This document shows, piece after piece, positions 1 through 5,374 of a stretch of 5,468 nt of DNA. The position numbers and the translations under genes are program-made. Source of the stretch: J061 sp003695725 [NCBI: Candidatus Schekmanbacteria bacterium] (lineage in GTDB: Bacteria > Schekmanbacteria > GWA2-38-11); NCBI GenBank assembly GCA_003695725.1, contig RFHX01000273.1, positions 1 through 5,468 of the forward strand, read 5' to 3'. Within the stretch, counting starts at the first letter, position 1. The number at the start of each line of letters is the position of its first letter. The notes under the pieces were generated by a model. It made no database searches. It had not been told where the DNA came from and worked only from the letters and a program-made list of their open reading frames with translations.

Positions 1-1379
1 GGCGTCTTGAATATTTCTGTAAATGCTCTTTTCAAATCACCTTTGTATCTCCCGGAATTAATTTCAATCCATATCTTATACATTCTTTTATCATAAATAT
101 ATAGAAATGCAGGGTCAAGACCTATTAAATATCGATTTTTTGAATTATAGAAAAAAAGCTCCGGATAATCATCCCAATCTGTCAGATATACAGGCATTCC
201 AATTGCATTTTCATAAAGCCACTTTGCTGCATTTCTATATCTATATGGATTTCTCGTATCAGAAGAGACTTCTTTAGATGCTTTCTGTGAAGTTGTGAAA
301 GCAAGAAGAAGGAAAAAGAAAAAGAAAAAAGGGGTGCTGTATCTTAAAAAAGACCTACTATTCTCTTTTATCTTCGACAAATATTCGTTTCCATAATCCC
401 TGATTATTGTGGCAGAAAAAAGCAATACAAAGGGAACTGCCAATTCAATGAAACGTCTCCACTTATATGCAAAAATAATTAGAGGGATCGATATAAAAAA
501 GAGAGAAAGGGAATCCTTCGCCATTTTTTTTTCACTTACAGCGGAGATATAGAGTGAGACAAGAAAAACAGCAATAAAGGGAAATTGAATCGTGAAAAAT
601 TCCTCCGGTGAAAAGGACATCCATTCGTTGCCGCCTCTGATTGACCTTGTAATACCTGCAGATGTCGTTTGAAAATAGATAAATTTAACATTATCCGGAA
701 AAAAAGGACTTATGATTAGACCGAACAATACGCCGGAAATTGTCGAAACCAATCCTTTATAAGGAAGTCTCTTCTCTTTTATCACATATGTCAAAGATAC
801 AGCTGTAAGAGGAAGAAATATCGAAGAAAAACCACCATAAAAATTTGGAAATACTGCAGAAAAAATAAATAGAAGCAAGTTCTTCTCCTTTAGCATTAAA
901 TACCAGCATAACAAGAGAATAAGGCAGGAAGGGACTGTTGCGCGAGGAAGTGAAAAGCGGAATAGAAATGTCGATGAAAGAGAAAAAAACACAAGTAGCC
1001 ATATAGGAATATTCTTTACAGAAAGTTTTTTCAATATTGATGCCAAGACTATCAGAAAGAGAAAATCGAAGAAAATAGCTGAAATCTTTGCCCCTTCCAT
1101 AAGACCAAATAATAATGAGAAAGGAATCAAAAGAATATGATACAAAAAATGATGGTCAACGAAATTTTTGCCAAAGGGTATATATATCAGCGAGGAAAAA
1201 AGAAAAAAAATACCATTATCATACATTACTTTTGCCATCTTGATATGATAGTAGCCGTCGTATCCAATAATACCGGGATAGGAATATTGAATTCGAATAA
1301 GAAGAAAGATAAGAAAAAGAAGTGTTGTAATGAAAAGAAGAAAAGAAGCTATGTTTGACTTCTTTATATCATAACCCAC
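1..1379 (-). CDS. STT3-like (GT-C fold) membrane glycosyltransferase, 3' end outside window
   Basis: Hand translation of the reverse strand gives 459 uninterrupted codons from a GTG at 1379 to the window edge, with no stop. The protein is a polytopic inner-membrane protein with hydrophobic segments near residues 10-30, 79-95, 101-118, 124-140, 181-198, 208-226, 262-282, 291-304, 313-326 and 348-363. A soluble region starts near 365. Motifs resemble the STT3/PglB/AglB oligosaccharyltransferase family: D41-G-Y-Y-H45 in the first external loop, D75-H-H77 in the next, G249-G-N-E252 in a later loop, and K306-W-R-R-F-I-E312 before a late membrane helix. At the start of the soluble part, D401-W-D-D-Y-P406 lies about where WWDYG sits in STT3, followed by G420-L-D-P423. 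Family members transfer lipid-linked glycans to exported proteins. A pilin or the nearby peptides are possible acceptors, inferred only from context. The gene begins 2 bases after the lipoprotein stop, so translational coupling is likely. It could instead be a lipid- or polysaccharide-modifying GT-C enzyme. Confidence 0.82.
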   Translation of the reverse strand, partial: MGYDIKKSNIASFLLFITTLLFLIFLLIRIQYSYPGIIGYDGYYHIKMAKVMYDNGIFFLFSSLIYIPFGKNFVDHHFLYHILLIPFSLLFGLMEGAKISAIFFDFLFLIVLASILKKLSVKNIPIWLLVFFSLSSTFLFRFSLPRATVPSCLILLLCWYLMLKEKNLLLFIFSAVFPNFYGGFSSIFLPLTAVSLTYVIKEKRLPYKGLVSTISGVLFGLIISPFFPDNVKFIYFQTTSAGITRSIRGGNEWMSFSPEEFFTIQFPFIAVFLVSLYISAVSEKKMAKDSLSLFFISIPLIIFAYKWRRFIELAVPFVLLFSATIIRDYGNEYLSKIKENSRSFLRYSTPFFFFFFLLLAFTTSQKASKEVSSDTRNPYRYRNAAKWLYENAIGMPVYLTDWDDYPELFFYNSKNRYLIGLDPAFLYIYDKRMYKIWIEINSGRYKGDLKRAFTEIFKT

Positions 1380-1381
1380 AA

Positions 1382-2335
1382 TTAAACCTTTTTACCATTA
1401 AGTTCGTTCAACTTTGCCAATAGCTCTTCTGCCCGGCGGGAGTAATTGGTCCCCGGAAATTTTTGGATTACTTCATTTAAATCTTTCTCCGCTTCCGCAG
1501 TGTATTTCGTTTTCTTTTTGTTATCATCTCCTATTTGAACGACTGCTTCTTTTATATCTTCTTGGAAGCCCTTGATACCCTGCCAAGAGTCAATAAATTC
1601 TTCCAAGGACTTTATCCTATTGCTCAGCATTTCAACTCTTTTGATTTTATATTCAGCAATCCAAAGCAAACCTTCAGCCAAATTGTCCTTGTTATTAGGG
1701 AAAGCAGATATGGCGTCTCTAATAATTTTCAATCCCTCCTTTTCATTCTGCAGATTTTCAGTCGTTATCACTCCAATCTTCAAGAGAGCTTTAGCATCAT
1801 AATCTGATTTTATATTATTCTTGACGATTTTGTTGAGTTCCAAAATAGATTTTTCATACTCATCTTTGAGAAGATAAATAAGCGCTTTATGGTAGCGAAT
1901 TCTTTCTTCAATTTCTGTGCCTTCATTTTTTCTTATAATCGTATCTAACTCACGAATTGCACCTTTGAAGAAGGACGAATCCGATGAATTGCTGTTTCCT
2001 GCCAGAAAATTAGCCATATCAACATCGCCAATCATTACTGAATAATTTTTTCTGATTTCAAAAGTCCTCTTCAATTCATCTAAAGCTTTTTTGTCATTGC
2101 CTATTTTCAAATAACAATATCCTTTCAGGTAATGAAGCAGAGCGTTTCCATTATATCTCTTTTCGAGATTTGAAAGAAGGTTTAAAGCAAGGGAATAATT
2201 GGAGGAATTTATCGTTTCTTCGATTTTTTCCAAATCTTTATTTGGAATACGATTGCATCCAAAGGATATGAAAATAAAAAAAAAGACAAGAATAGAAAAA
2301 TATCTCAATGAAGTTGAACTTTTGGAAAAAATCAT
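1382..2335 (-). CDS. TPR-type outer-membrane lipoprotein of unknown role
   Basis: The product is 317 residues from ATG 2335. It begins with a basic N-terminus, a phenylalanine-rich hydrophobic stretch (about 12-23) and an S-F-G-C27 lipobox. The box is atypical because Ser rather than Leu/Val/Ile is at -3, but Cys is in the right place for lipidation. The mature part is charged and helical, with tetratricopeptide-like helix pairs near 32-60, 65-95 and 146-175. It ends with F-P-G-T-N-Y then S-R-R-A-E-E-L-L, reminiscent of the C-terminal TPRs of BamD and YbgF/CpoB-type proteins. Such lipoproteins usually scaffold envelope complexes; by analogy with PilF/PilW-type pilotins it may help pilus assembly, but that is inference. 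A TTG at 2350 would add five residues (M-L-I-K-K). Neither start has a good Shine-Dalgarno: AAGAAG abuts the ATG directly. The gene lies 70 bases after the second peptide gene and 2 bases before the glycosyltransferase, suggesting shared transcription. Confidence 0.8.
   Translation of the reverse strand: MIFSKSSTSLRYFSILVFFFIFISFGCNRIPNKDLEKIEETINSSNYSLALNLLSNLEKRYNGNALLHYLKGYCYLKIGNDKKALDELKRTFEIRKNYSVMIGDVDMANFLAGNSNSSDSSFFKGAIRELDTIIRKNEGTEIEERIRYHKALIYLLKDEYEKSILELNKIVKNNIKSDYDAKALLKIGVITTENLQNEKEGLKIIRDAISAFPNNKDNLAEGLLWIAEYKIKRVEMLSNRIKSLEEFIDSWQGIKGFQEDIKEAVVQIGDDNKKKTKYTAEAEKDLNEVIQKFPGTNYSRRAEELLAKLNELNGKKV
1387..1393 (-). promoter_or_regulatory. Ribosome binding site fixing the GTG start
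   Basis: On the minus strand AAAAAGG is followed by 7 bases and then GTG at 1379. There is no in-frame ATG between this GTG and the in-frame stop at 1394-1392, so the site supports GTG as the true start of the membrane glycosyltransferase. The site lies inside the last codons of the upstream lipoprotein gene. Confidence 0.6.
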
Positions 2336-2405
2336 CTTCTTAATGAGCAAAAGAAGGATAAGTCAAATAGCAAACTACATAAACGATGTTGAAATTAAAC
2401 AAAAA

Positions 2406-2591
2406 CTATTTAACTTCGTGCCAGTTTTTTATTGTCGTTGATGGAGTAAATGGGACAGTATCTCCTCCACCACCTCCATTGACATTTGCATTCGAATTAC
2501 TGTTGTCAGTTGCAATTACTGAGAAGCTGAATACTGTAGTCATAATACCTGCCGCTAATAGAATTGTAAAAAATTTCTTTATTTTTGACAT
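2406..2591 (-). CDS. Small exported peptide B, conserved C-terminal IKNWHEV tail
   Basis: This 61-residue product is not a family I recognise. Residues 1-27 look like a Sec signal peptide: basic M-S-K-I-K-K, a hydrophobic core, and a predicted cut after V-I-A27. The mature peptide would be about 34 residues: an Asn/Ser-rich part (N30-S-N-S, N36-V-N38), a run of five glycines (39-43), a short Thr/Pro segment, and the tail S-T-T-I-K-N-W-H-E-V-K at the very C-terminus. It is clearly related to the gene just upstream (peptide A), sharing the A-x-x-N-x-N-S-x-x-N-V-N pattern around the cleavage site and the tail. The start is well supported by AGGAGG (2597-2602) placed 5 bases before the ATG, one of the best ribosome sites in the window. 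It has no cysteine, so disulfide-type antimicrobial structures are excluded. A pilus-associated peptide, a signal peptide or a modified peptide are possible roles; none is shown. Confidence 0.78.
   Translation of the reverse strand: MSKIKKFFTILLAAGIMTTVFSFSVIATDNSNSNANVNGGGGGDTVPFTPSTTIKNWHEVK
2413..2435 (-). repeat. Direct repeat copy 2: tail-coding segment of peptide B
   Basis: This 23-base segment matches 2635-2657 with one mismatch (position 2418 versus 2640). It encodes T-I-K-N-W-H-E plus the first two bases of the Val codon. Flanking DNA of the two genes is much less alike. Confidence 0.85.
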
Positions 2592-2596
2592 TTCAT

Positions 2597-2602
2597 CCTC
2601 CT
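2597..2602 (-). promoter_or_regulatory. Strong ribosome binding site of peptide B
   Basis: AGGAGG lies 5 bases before the ATG at 2591. It is a full consensus site, in contrast to the weak sites of the pilW-like, pilX-like and lipoprotein genes, and suggests efficient translation of the peptide. Confidence 0.7.
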
Positions 2603-2627
2603 GTCTTTTTCAATTTATAATACATCA

Positions 2628-2813
2628 TTAGTTGACTTCATGCCAGTTTTTTATTGTTGAATTTGGCTGAACATTATTCCCTTGTCCTTGTGGCGCATTT
2701 ACATTCATTTCTGAATTGGTATTTGAATCAGCTCTTGTGGAAACAGTTGAAAACATAAGCACACCAGTGAAAGCCACAATTACCAATATTGCAACAATAA
2801 GTTTCTTTAACAT
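2628..2813 (-). CDS. Small exported peptide A, conserved C-terminal IKNWHEV tail
   Basis: This 61-residue product is the first of a tandem pair and is of unrecognised family. Residues 1-28 form a Sec-type signal peptide (M-L-K-K, then a long aliphatic core, predicted cut after T-R-A28). The mature peptide would be about 33 residues: an Asn/Ser/Gln-rich linker containing N37-V-N39 and P41-Q-G-Q-G-N-N, and then the tail S-T-I-K-N-W-H-E-V-N. No cysteine is present. The start has a strong AAGGAG (2822-2827) with 8-base spacing. It lies 25 bases after the pilX-like stop and 36 bases before peptide B, so it should be expressed with the minor pilins. The hydrophobic N-terminus lacks the G-F-T-L-x-E pattern of a prepilin, so it is probably not a pseudopilin. 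The conserved far C-terminus with a variable linker suggests that the tail is the functional or recognised part; this is inference. Confidence 0.8.
   Translation of the reverse strand: MLKKLIVAILVIVAFTGVLMFSTVSTRADSNTNSEMNVNAPQGQGNNVQPNSTIKNWHEVN
2635..2657 (-). repeat. Direct repeat copy 1: tail-coding segment of peptide A
   Basis: This is the partner of 2413-2435, 23 bases with a single difference (a CAT/CAC His codon). The repeat reflects the shared C-terminal tail of two duplicated peptide genes rather than a mobile element. Confidence 0.85.
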
Positions 2814-2821
2814 TTTTTATT

Positions 2822-2827
2822 CTCCTT
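2822..2827 (-). promoter_or_regulatory. Strong ribosome binding site of peptide A
   Basis: AAGGAG lies 8 bases before the ATG at 2813, in the 25-base gap after the pilX-like stop codon. This short gap leaves little room for a private promoter, so peptide A is probably read from the pilin transcript. Confidence 0.7.
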
Positions 2828-2838
2828 TTTAAAAGATT

Positions 2839-3894
2839 CTACCATTTGTCATAACTGTTTGAAACCCAAAGTCCTGCTGATGAGCCAGATGGATTCCCAG
2901 CGCTTCTCGAAAGCGAGTTTACATCTACAAGCACAACTTTATAAATTTCGCCATTACTGATCGACAGGGCTGGAGCGCCTGATGTATCTGGCACATAATT
3001 TCCTCCACTCAACACACATTCTGGTTCTTCTCCGCTTCCACCTGCATAAACCTTGTAGCGCCACCCTCGAGTGTTGCTCAAACAAAATGTCTTATTGGTT
3101 GTGTTTATTTCAGGTTCACCAACTATCTGCCAATCCGAAGTGGCTAAATTATTATCTCCATCCTTGTAAATGATAATCGCTTTTGTAGTGTTATCGTTTG
3201 TGCATATACCCGTAATTTTGTTGAGTGCAGCATCTATACCTAAATCATTTCCAACACCTCCAATGATTACATTGTTATTTGCAATATTGTCTATATCGCT
3301 GGTACCATCGGAAGGGTCTTTAAAAGTTTGAAAAGACAAAAGATTATTTTCAAATTTTATTTCAATATCAGCTTCTACTTTTTTTGCATTGGTGCCAGAG
3401 AATGTTGACCGCACATTCCTAAATGCGATTACAGTGGGATTTACCCATAACCATTGGGGCCTAGGCAGTGTTATGTCCGCATATTCCGACCCAATAATTA
3501 TGGTCTTATAAAGAGTTGTTGCGTTTTCAGCATTTGCTTCAGAAAGGGGTGTAGTTTTTGCAGCATCTATATACCAAGAAGAATCAACCCAATTCAAAAA
3601 GTTGGTAATCGTGTTTTTTGGTGAATCGCCAACGACATAAATTTGAGTATTCTTGGTTGTGGCGCTTGTGCCGGCAAAATTGCTGACAGCGCTTGATTTC
3701 AAATTACCTTCCGTAACCTCCATACCTCCTTCAGCAACATATAAGGCATCTGTAGCAGTGCGAAGATTGCCTGATATTTTTAATTCAGTTGAAGTTATGA
3801 AAAGTGCACCAACTCCTAAAACTGTCAATATAGCAAGCAAAAACATTGCAAGAGCTAAAACAAATCCATCTCTATTTTTTCTCAATTTCTTCAT
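2839..3894 (-). CDS. pilX: PilX-like type IV pilus minor pilin (assembly/tip subunit)
   Basis: The product is 351 residues from ATG 3894. The leader M-K-K-L-R-K-N-R-D-G10 is followed by F11-V-L-A-L and a hydrophobic helix to about 35. Then comes the PilX N-terminal signature: S-T-E-L-K-I-S-G-N-L-R near 35-45 and Y-V-A-E-G-G-M-E near 52-59. Prepilin peptidase should cut after G10. The mature protein lacks the usual Glu5 (Leu instead), as PilX and GspK proteins commonly do, which fits a tip position. The rest (about 60-351) is a divergent, probably beta-rich periplasmic domain with three cysteines (231, 271, 293) and an acidic D245-G-D-N-N249 loop. An upstream in-frame ATG at 3918 would give 359 residues and overlap the pilW-like gene by 17 bases. 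The 3894 start is preferred because it gives a standard short leader and a 7-base gap. It lies between pilW-like and peptide A in the probable operon. Confidence 0.82.
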   Translation of the reverse strand: MKKLRKNRDGFVLALAMFLLAILTVLGVGALFITSTELKISGNLRTATDALYVAEGGMEVTEGNLKSSAVSNFAGTSATTKNTQIYVVGDSPKNTITNFLNWVDSSWYIDAAKTTPLSEANAENATTLYKTIIIGSEYADITLPRPQWLWVNPTVIAFRNVRSTFSGTNAKKVEADIEIKFENNLLSFQTFKDPSDGTSDIDNIANNNVIIGGVGNDLGIDAALNKITGICTNDNTTKAIIIYKDGDNNLATSDWQIVGEPEINTTNKTFCLSNTRGWRYKVYAGGSGEEPECVLSGGNYVPDTSGAPALSISNGEIYKVVLVDVNSLSRSAGNPSGSSAGLWVSNSYDKW

Positions 3895-3901
3895 AATCAA
3901 A

Positions 3902-4819
3902 TCAATCCAATCCCACATTTCTCAATTTTATTTCAGATTCAAGAGTCATCCTATGATAACCGTCGTTGTATGTATCTCCACAGTTGTAAGTTCCTGAGCT
4001 TGAATAGTAAGGATCTTCCCTCGATGTCCGAGCTACGATTAGAACTTTTATCTTTCTGATACTCTTTCTCTCATCAAGTGACAAATTGATGTTTTTATAG
4101 GGCGATGCGCTGCTAATTTGATTTCCATTTTCATCATAATATTTAAATTCCAGGTAGTCAATATCATCTACAACAGTCTGTGCAGTTGCCCCATCTACTG
4201 AGCGAGTTACCTTAATCGTGGCGGCGTCAGTTGAATGTTTATGGTCAGATGGATTTAGAGAATATGTTACGGTATTGATTATATGAAGCACAGAACCTTG
4301 TGAAAAATCATTAGTCATCGCATTGATATTTAATGTCCCTTCAGAACTTGAAGTTACAGTTGTTGATTCCCACTTATTTCCGTCTGTTATGTAAATTGTA
4401 TCACCACTCTGAAAATTGCCATAATAATTATCCGCCGAGGTATCTGCCACTGTATCAACAGAAAGAGAAGTTTGTCCTGCTGTATAATCTGCTGTAAGAG
4501 ATGCTTTTGCATTGTTCAAGTCAACTAAAAAGGTAATGGAATTTTCAGTAGCATTTGAAATCACGGCTATTTCTGATGGATTGTCAACAGTGGGGATGCC
4601 GTAGCCAATCGAGCGAAATTCTCTTGTAAGCATATCCATCATTGTCCGCGCATTCTGCTGCATTTCGACTATAAGGTCTTGGCTGTTATAGGTTTTTTGC
4701 TGATTATTTAGAAGCGTGTAAAAAGTAATCATCAATATCGATGCAAGGACTACCGATACCATCAATTCAACTAAGGTAAAACCCTTTCTGTCTTTCAATT
4801 TATTCATTGATTTTCTCAT
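3902..4819 (-). CDS. pilW: PilW-like type IV pilus minor pilin
   Basis: The product is 305 residues. The prepilin leader ends in R-K-G13 and is followed by F14-T-L-V-E18-L-M and a hydrophobic helix to about 35, including the conserved Glu5 of mature pilins. The helix continues as Q-Q-N-A-R-T-M-M-D-M-L-T-R-E near 54-67, which is typical of PilW. A Ser/Thr-rich beta segment around 108-182 includes a G-D-T-I-Y-I and later G-S-V-L-H-I pattern. The C-terminus G287-Y-H-R-M-T-L and then L-R-N (299-301) matches the usual PilW ending. PilW acts with PilV and PilX in the inner membrane to prime pilus assembly. It starts 8 bases after the pilV-like stop. An internal ATG (Met5, 4807) would shorten the leader to nine residues; neither start has a clear Shine-Dalgarno, so coupling to pilV translation is likely. 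Confidence 0.87.
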   Translation of the reverse strand: MRKSMNKLKDRKGFTLVELMVSVVLASILMITFYTLLNNQQKTYNSQDLIVEMQQNARTMMDMLTREFRSIGYGIPTVDNPSEIAVISNATENSITFLVDLNNAKASLTADYTAGQTSLSVDTVADTSADNYYGNFQSGDTIYITDGNKWESTTVTSSSEGTLNINAMTNDFSQGSVLHIINTVTYSLNPSDHKHSTDAATIKVTRSVDGATAQTVVDDIDYLEFKYYDENGNQISSASPYKNINLSLDERKSIRKIKVLIVARTSREDPYYSSSGTYNCGDTYNDGYHRMTLESEIKLRNVGLD

Positions 4820-4827
4820 AAATTTCG

Positions 4828-5277
4828 CTATTGGGAAATCACAGTAGTAAAAGATGTTTTCCTCTCTTTTCCAGAATCATTCCATTTGATGATAACTGTA
4901 ATCGTTTTCATATTTGCCGATGGAGAATCATCTGCAATATTCCATATTCTAGTATAAATCCCTCCCGGATTACCCTCTCCATCAATATCAGTCTCACTGT
5001 GGTCAACTGAAGTAGTACTCGTAAGGTCATTATTATTGGCAGGATTGCTGTCCTCAAGGTCGCTGTCATCATAAGATTTATTTTTCAATTCCTCAATCTT
5101 TGTCTGTGCAAGGGATATTGCAGTTGTTAATCGTTTGCTTTGAGCGTTTCCTCGTATGACAGTAGTCACTAAACCTGCAATGGAAAGTAAACCCACAGAA
5201 AGAATGACAATTGCGACAAGTATTTCAACGAGTGTAAATGCGGCTTCGGATTTTTTATCCGATTTTTCTGTATGCAT
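4828..5277 (-). CDS. pilV: PilV-like type IV pilus minor pilin
   Basis: The product is 149 residues from ATG 5277. A hydrophilic leader is followed by F14-T-L-V-E18-I-L-V and a hydrophobic helix containing S27-V-G-L-L-S-I-A-G-L36, typical of PilV. Then come the A-x-x-L-A-Q-T-K-I-E-E-L-K segment (53-65) and a short beta domain with I107-Y-T-R-I-W112 and V128-I-I-K-W132. Glu5 of the mature protein is present. The residue before the predicted cleavage is Ala13 rather than the nearly invariant Gly, which is unusual for a prepilin peptidase substrate. ATG 5301 would add eight residues (M-Q-L-E-G-G-G-S), but its coding bases contain the excellent ribosome site of the 5277 start, so the shorter form is preferred. 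It is the first gene after the AT-rich leader, so probably the first of the operon visible here. A FimU/FimT-type gene is not seen and may lie elsewhere. Confidence 0.87.
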   Translation of the reverse strand: MHTEKSDKKSEAAFTLVEILVAIVILSVGLLSIAGLVTTVIRGNAQSKRLTTAISLAQTKIEELKNKSYDDSDLEDSNPANNNDLTSTTSVDHSETDIDGEGNPGGIYTRIWNIADDSPSANMKTITVIIKWNDSGKERKTSFTTVISQ

Positions 5278-5281
5278 ACTA

Positions 5282-5289
5282 CCTCCCCC
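5282..5289 (-). promoter_or_regulatory. Ribosome binding site deciding the pilV-like start
   Basis: GGGGGAGG is placed 4 bases before the ATG at 5277. Because it would be inside the coding sequence if translation began at 5301, it argues for the downstream start. Confidence 0.65.
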
Positions 5290-5345
5290 TTCAAGCTGCA
5301 TTTATACCATATATTGTCGCCACTTTCCTTAAAAACCTTTAATCA

Positions 5346-5374
5346 ATTATAGAACAAATTAATATTTTTCTTAA
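5346..5374 (-). promoter_or_regulatory. Candidate sigma70-type promoter of the pilin operon
   Basis: On the minus strand a perfect TATAAT (-10, 5351-5346) is preceded by TTAAGA (-35-like, 5374-5369) with a 17-base spacer. The start point would fall near 5339, giving a leader of about 60 bases before ATG 5277. The -35 matches the consensus at only four of six positions, and the whole 5302-5468 region is very AT-rich, so chance matches are possible. I see no gene, tRNA or clear operator in 5302-5468. Confidence 0.4.

Noticed and set aside
301-345. Long purine-rich tract that could be a repeat or low-complexity regulatory element
   Set aside because: It is the complement of phenylalanine and leucine codons of the last membrane helix of the glycosyltransferase.
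757-1002. Minus-strand ORF of 81 codons within the glycosyltransferase region
   Set aside because: It is in a different frame from the continuous 459-codon frame that carries recognisable STT3-like motifs, so it is a shadow.
1137-1358. Plus-strand ORF rich in lysine (73 codons)
   Set aside because: It is antisense to the phenylalanine/leucine-rich N-terminal membrane helices of the glycosyltransferase; the Lys runs simply mirror Phe codons.
2336-2405. Possible terminator or promoter between peptide B and the lipoprotein gene
   Set aside because: No GC-rich hairpin and no convincing -35/-10 pair were found in this 70-base AT-rich gap.
2427-2433. In-phase slippery heptamer A-AAA-AAC in both peptide genes (possible programmed -1 frameshift)
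   Set aside because: The -1 frame ends within two to four codons in both genes and no downstream hairpin is apparent; the run is explained by the I-K-N codons.
2386-2631. Plus-strand ORF of 81 codons over peptide B
   Set aside because: It is the antisense shadow of peptide B, which has a signal peptide, a full Shine-Dalgarno and a paralogue; the proline run mirrors the glycine run.
2901-2915. Inverted repeat CGCTT / AAGCG near the end of the pilX-like gene
   Set aside because: The stem is only five base pairs, lies inside coding sequence and has no following U-tract, so it is not a terminator.
5302-5330. Possible sigma54 (-24/-12) promoter around a TGGCGAC motif before the pilV-like gene
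   Set aside because: The TTGC -12 element is absent and the GG-to-GC spacing does not fit.
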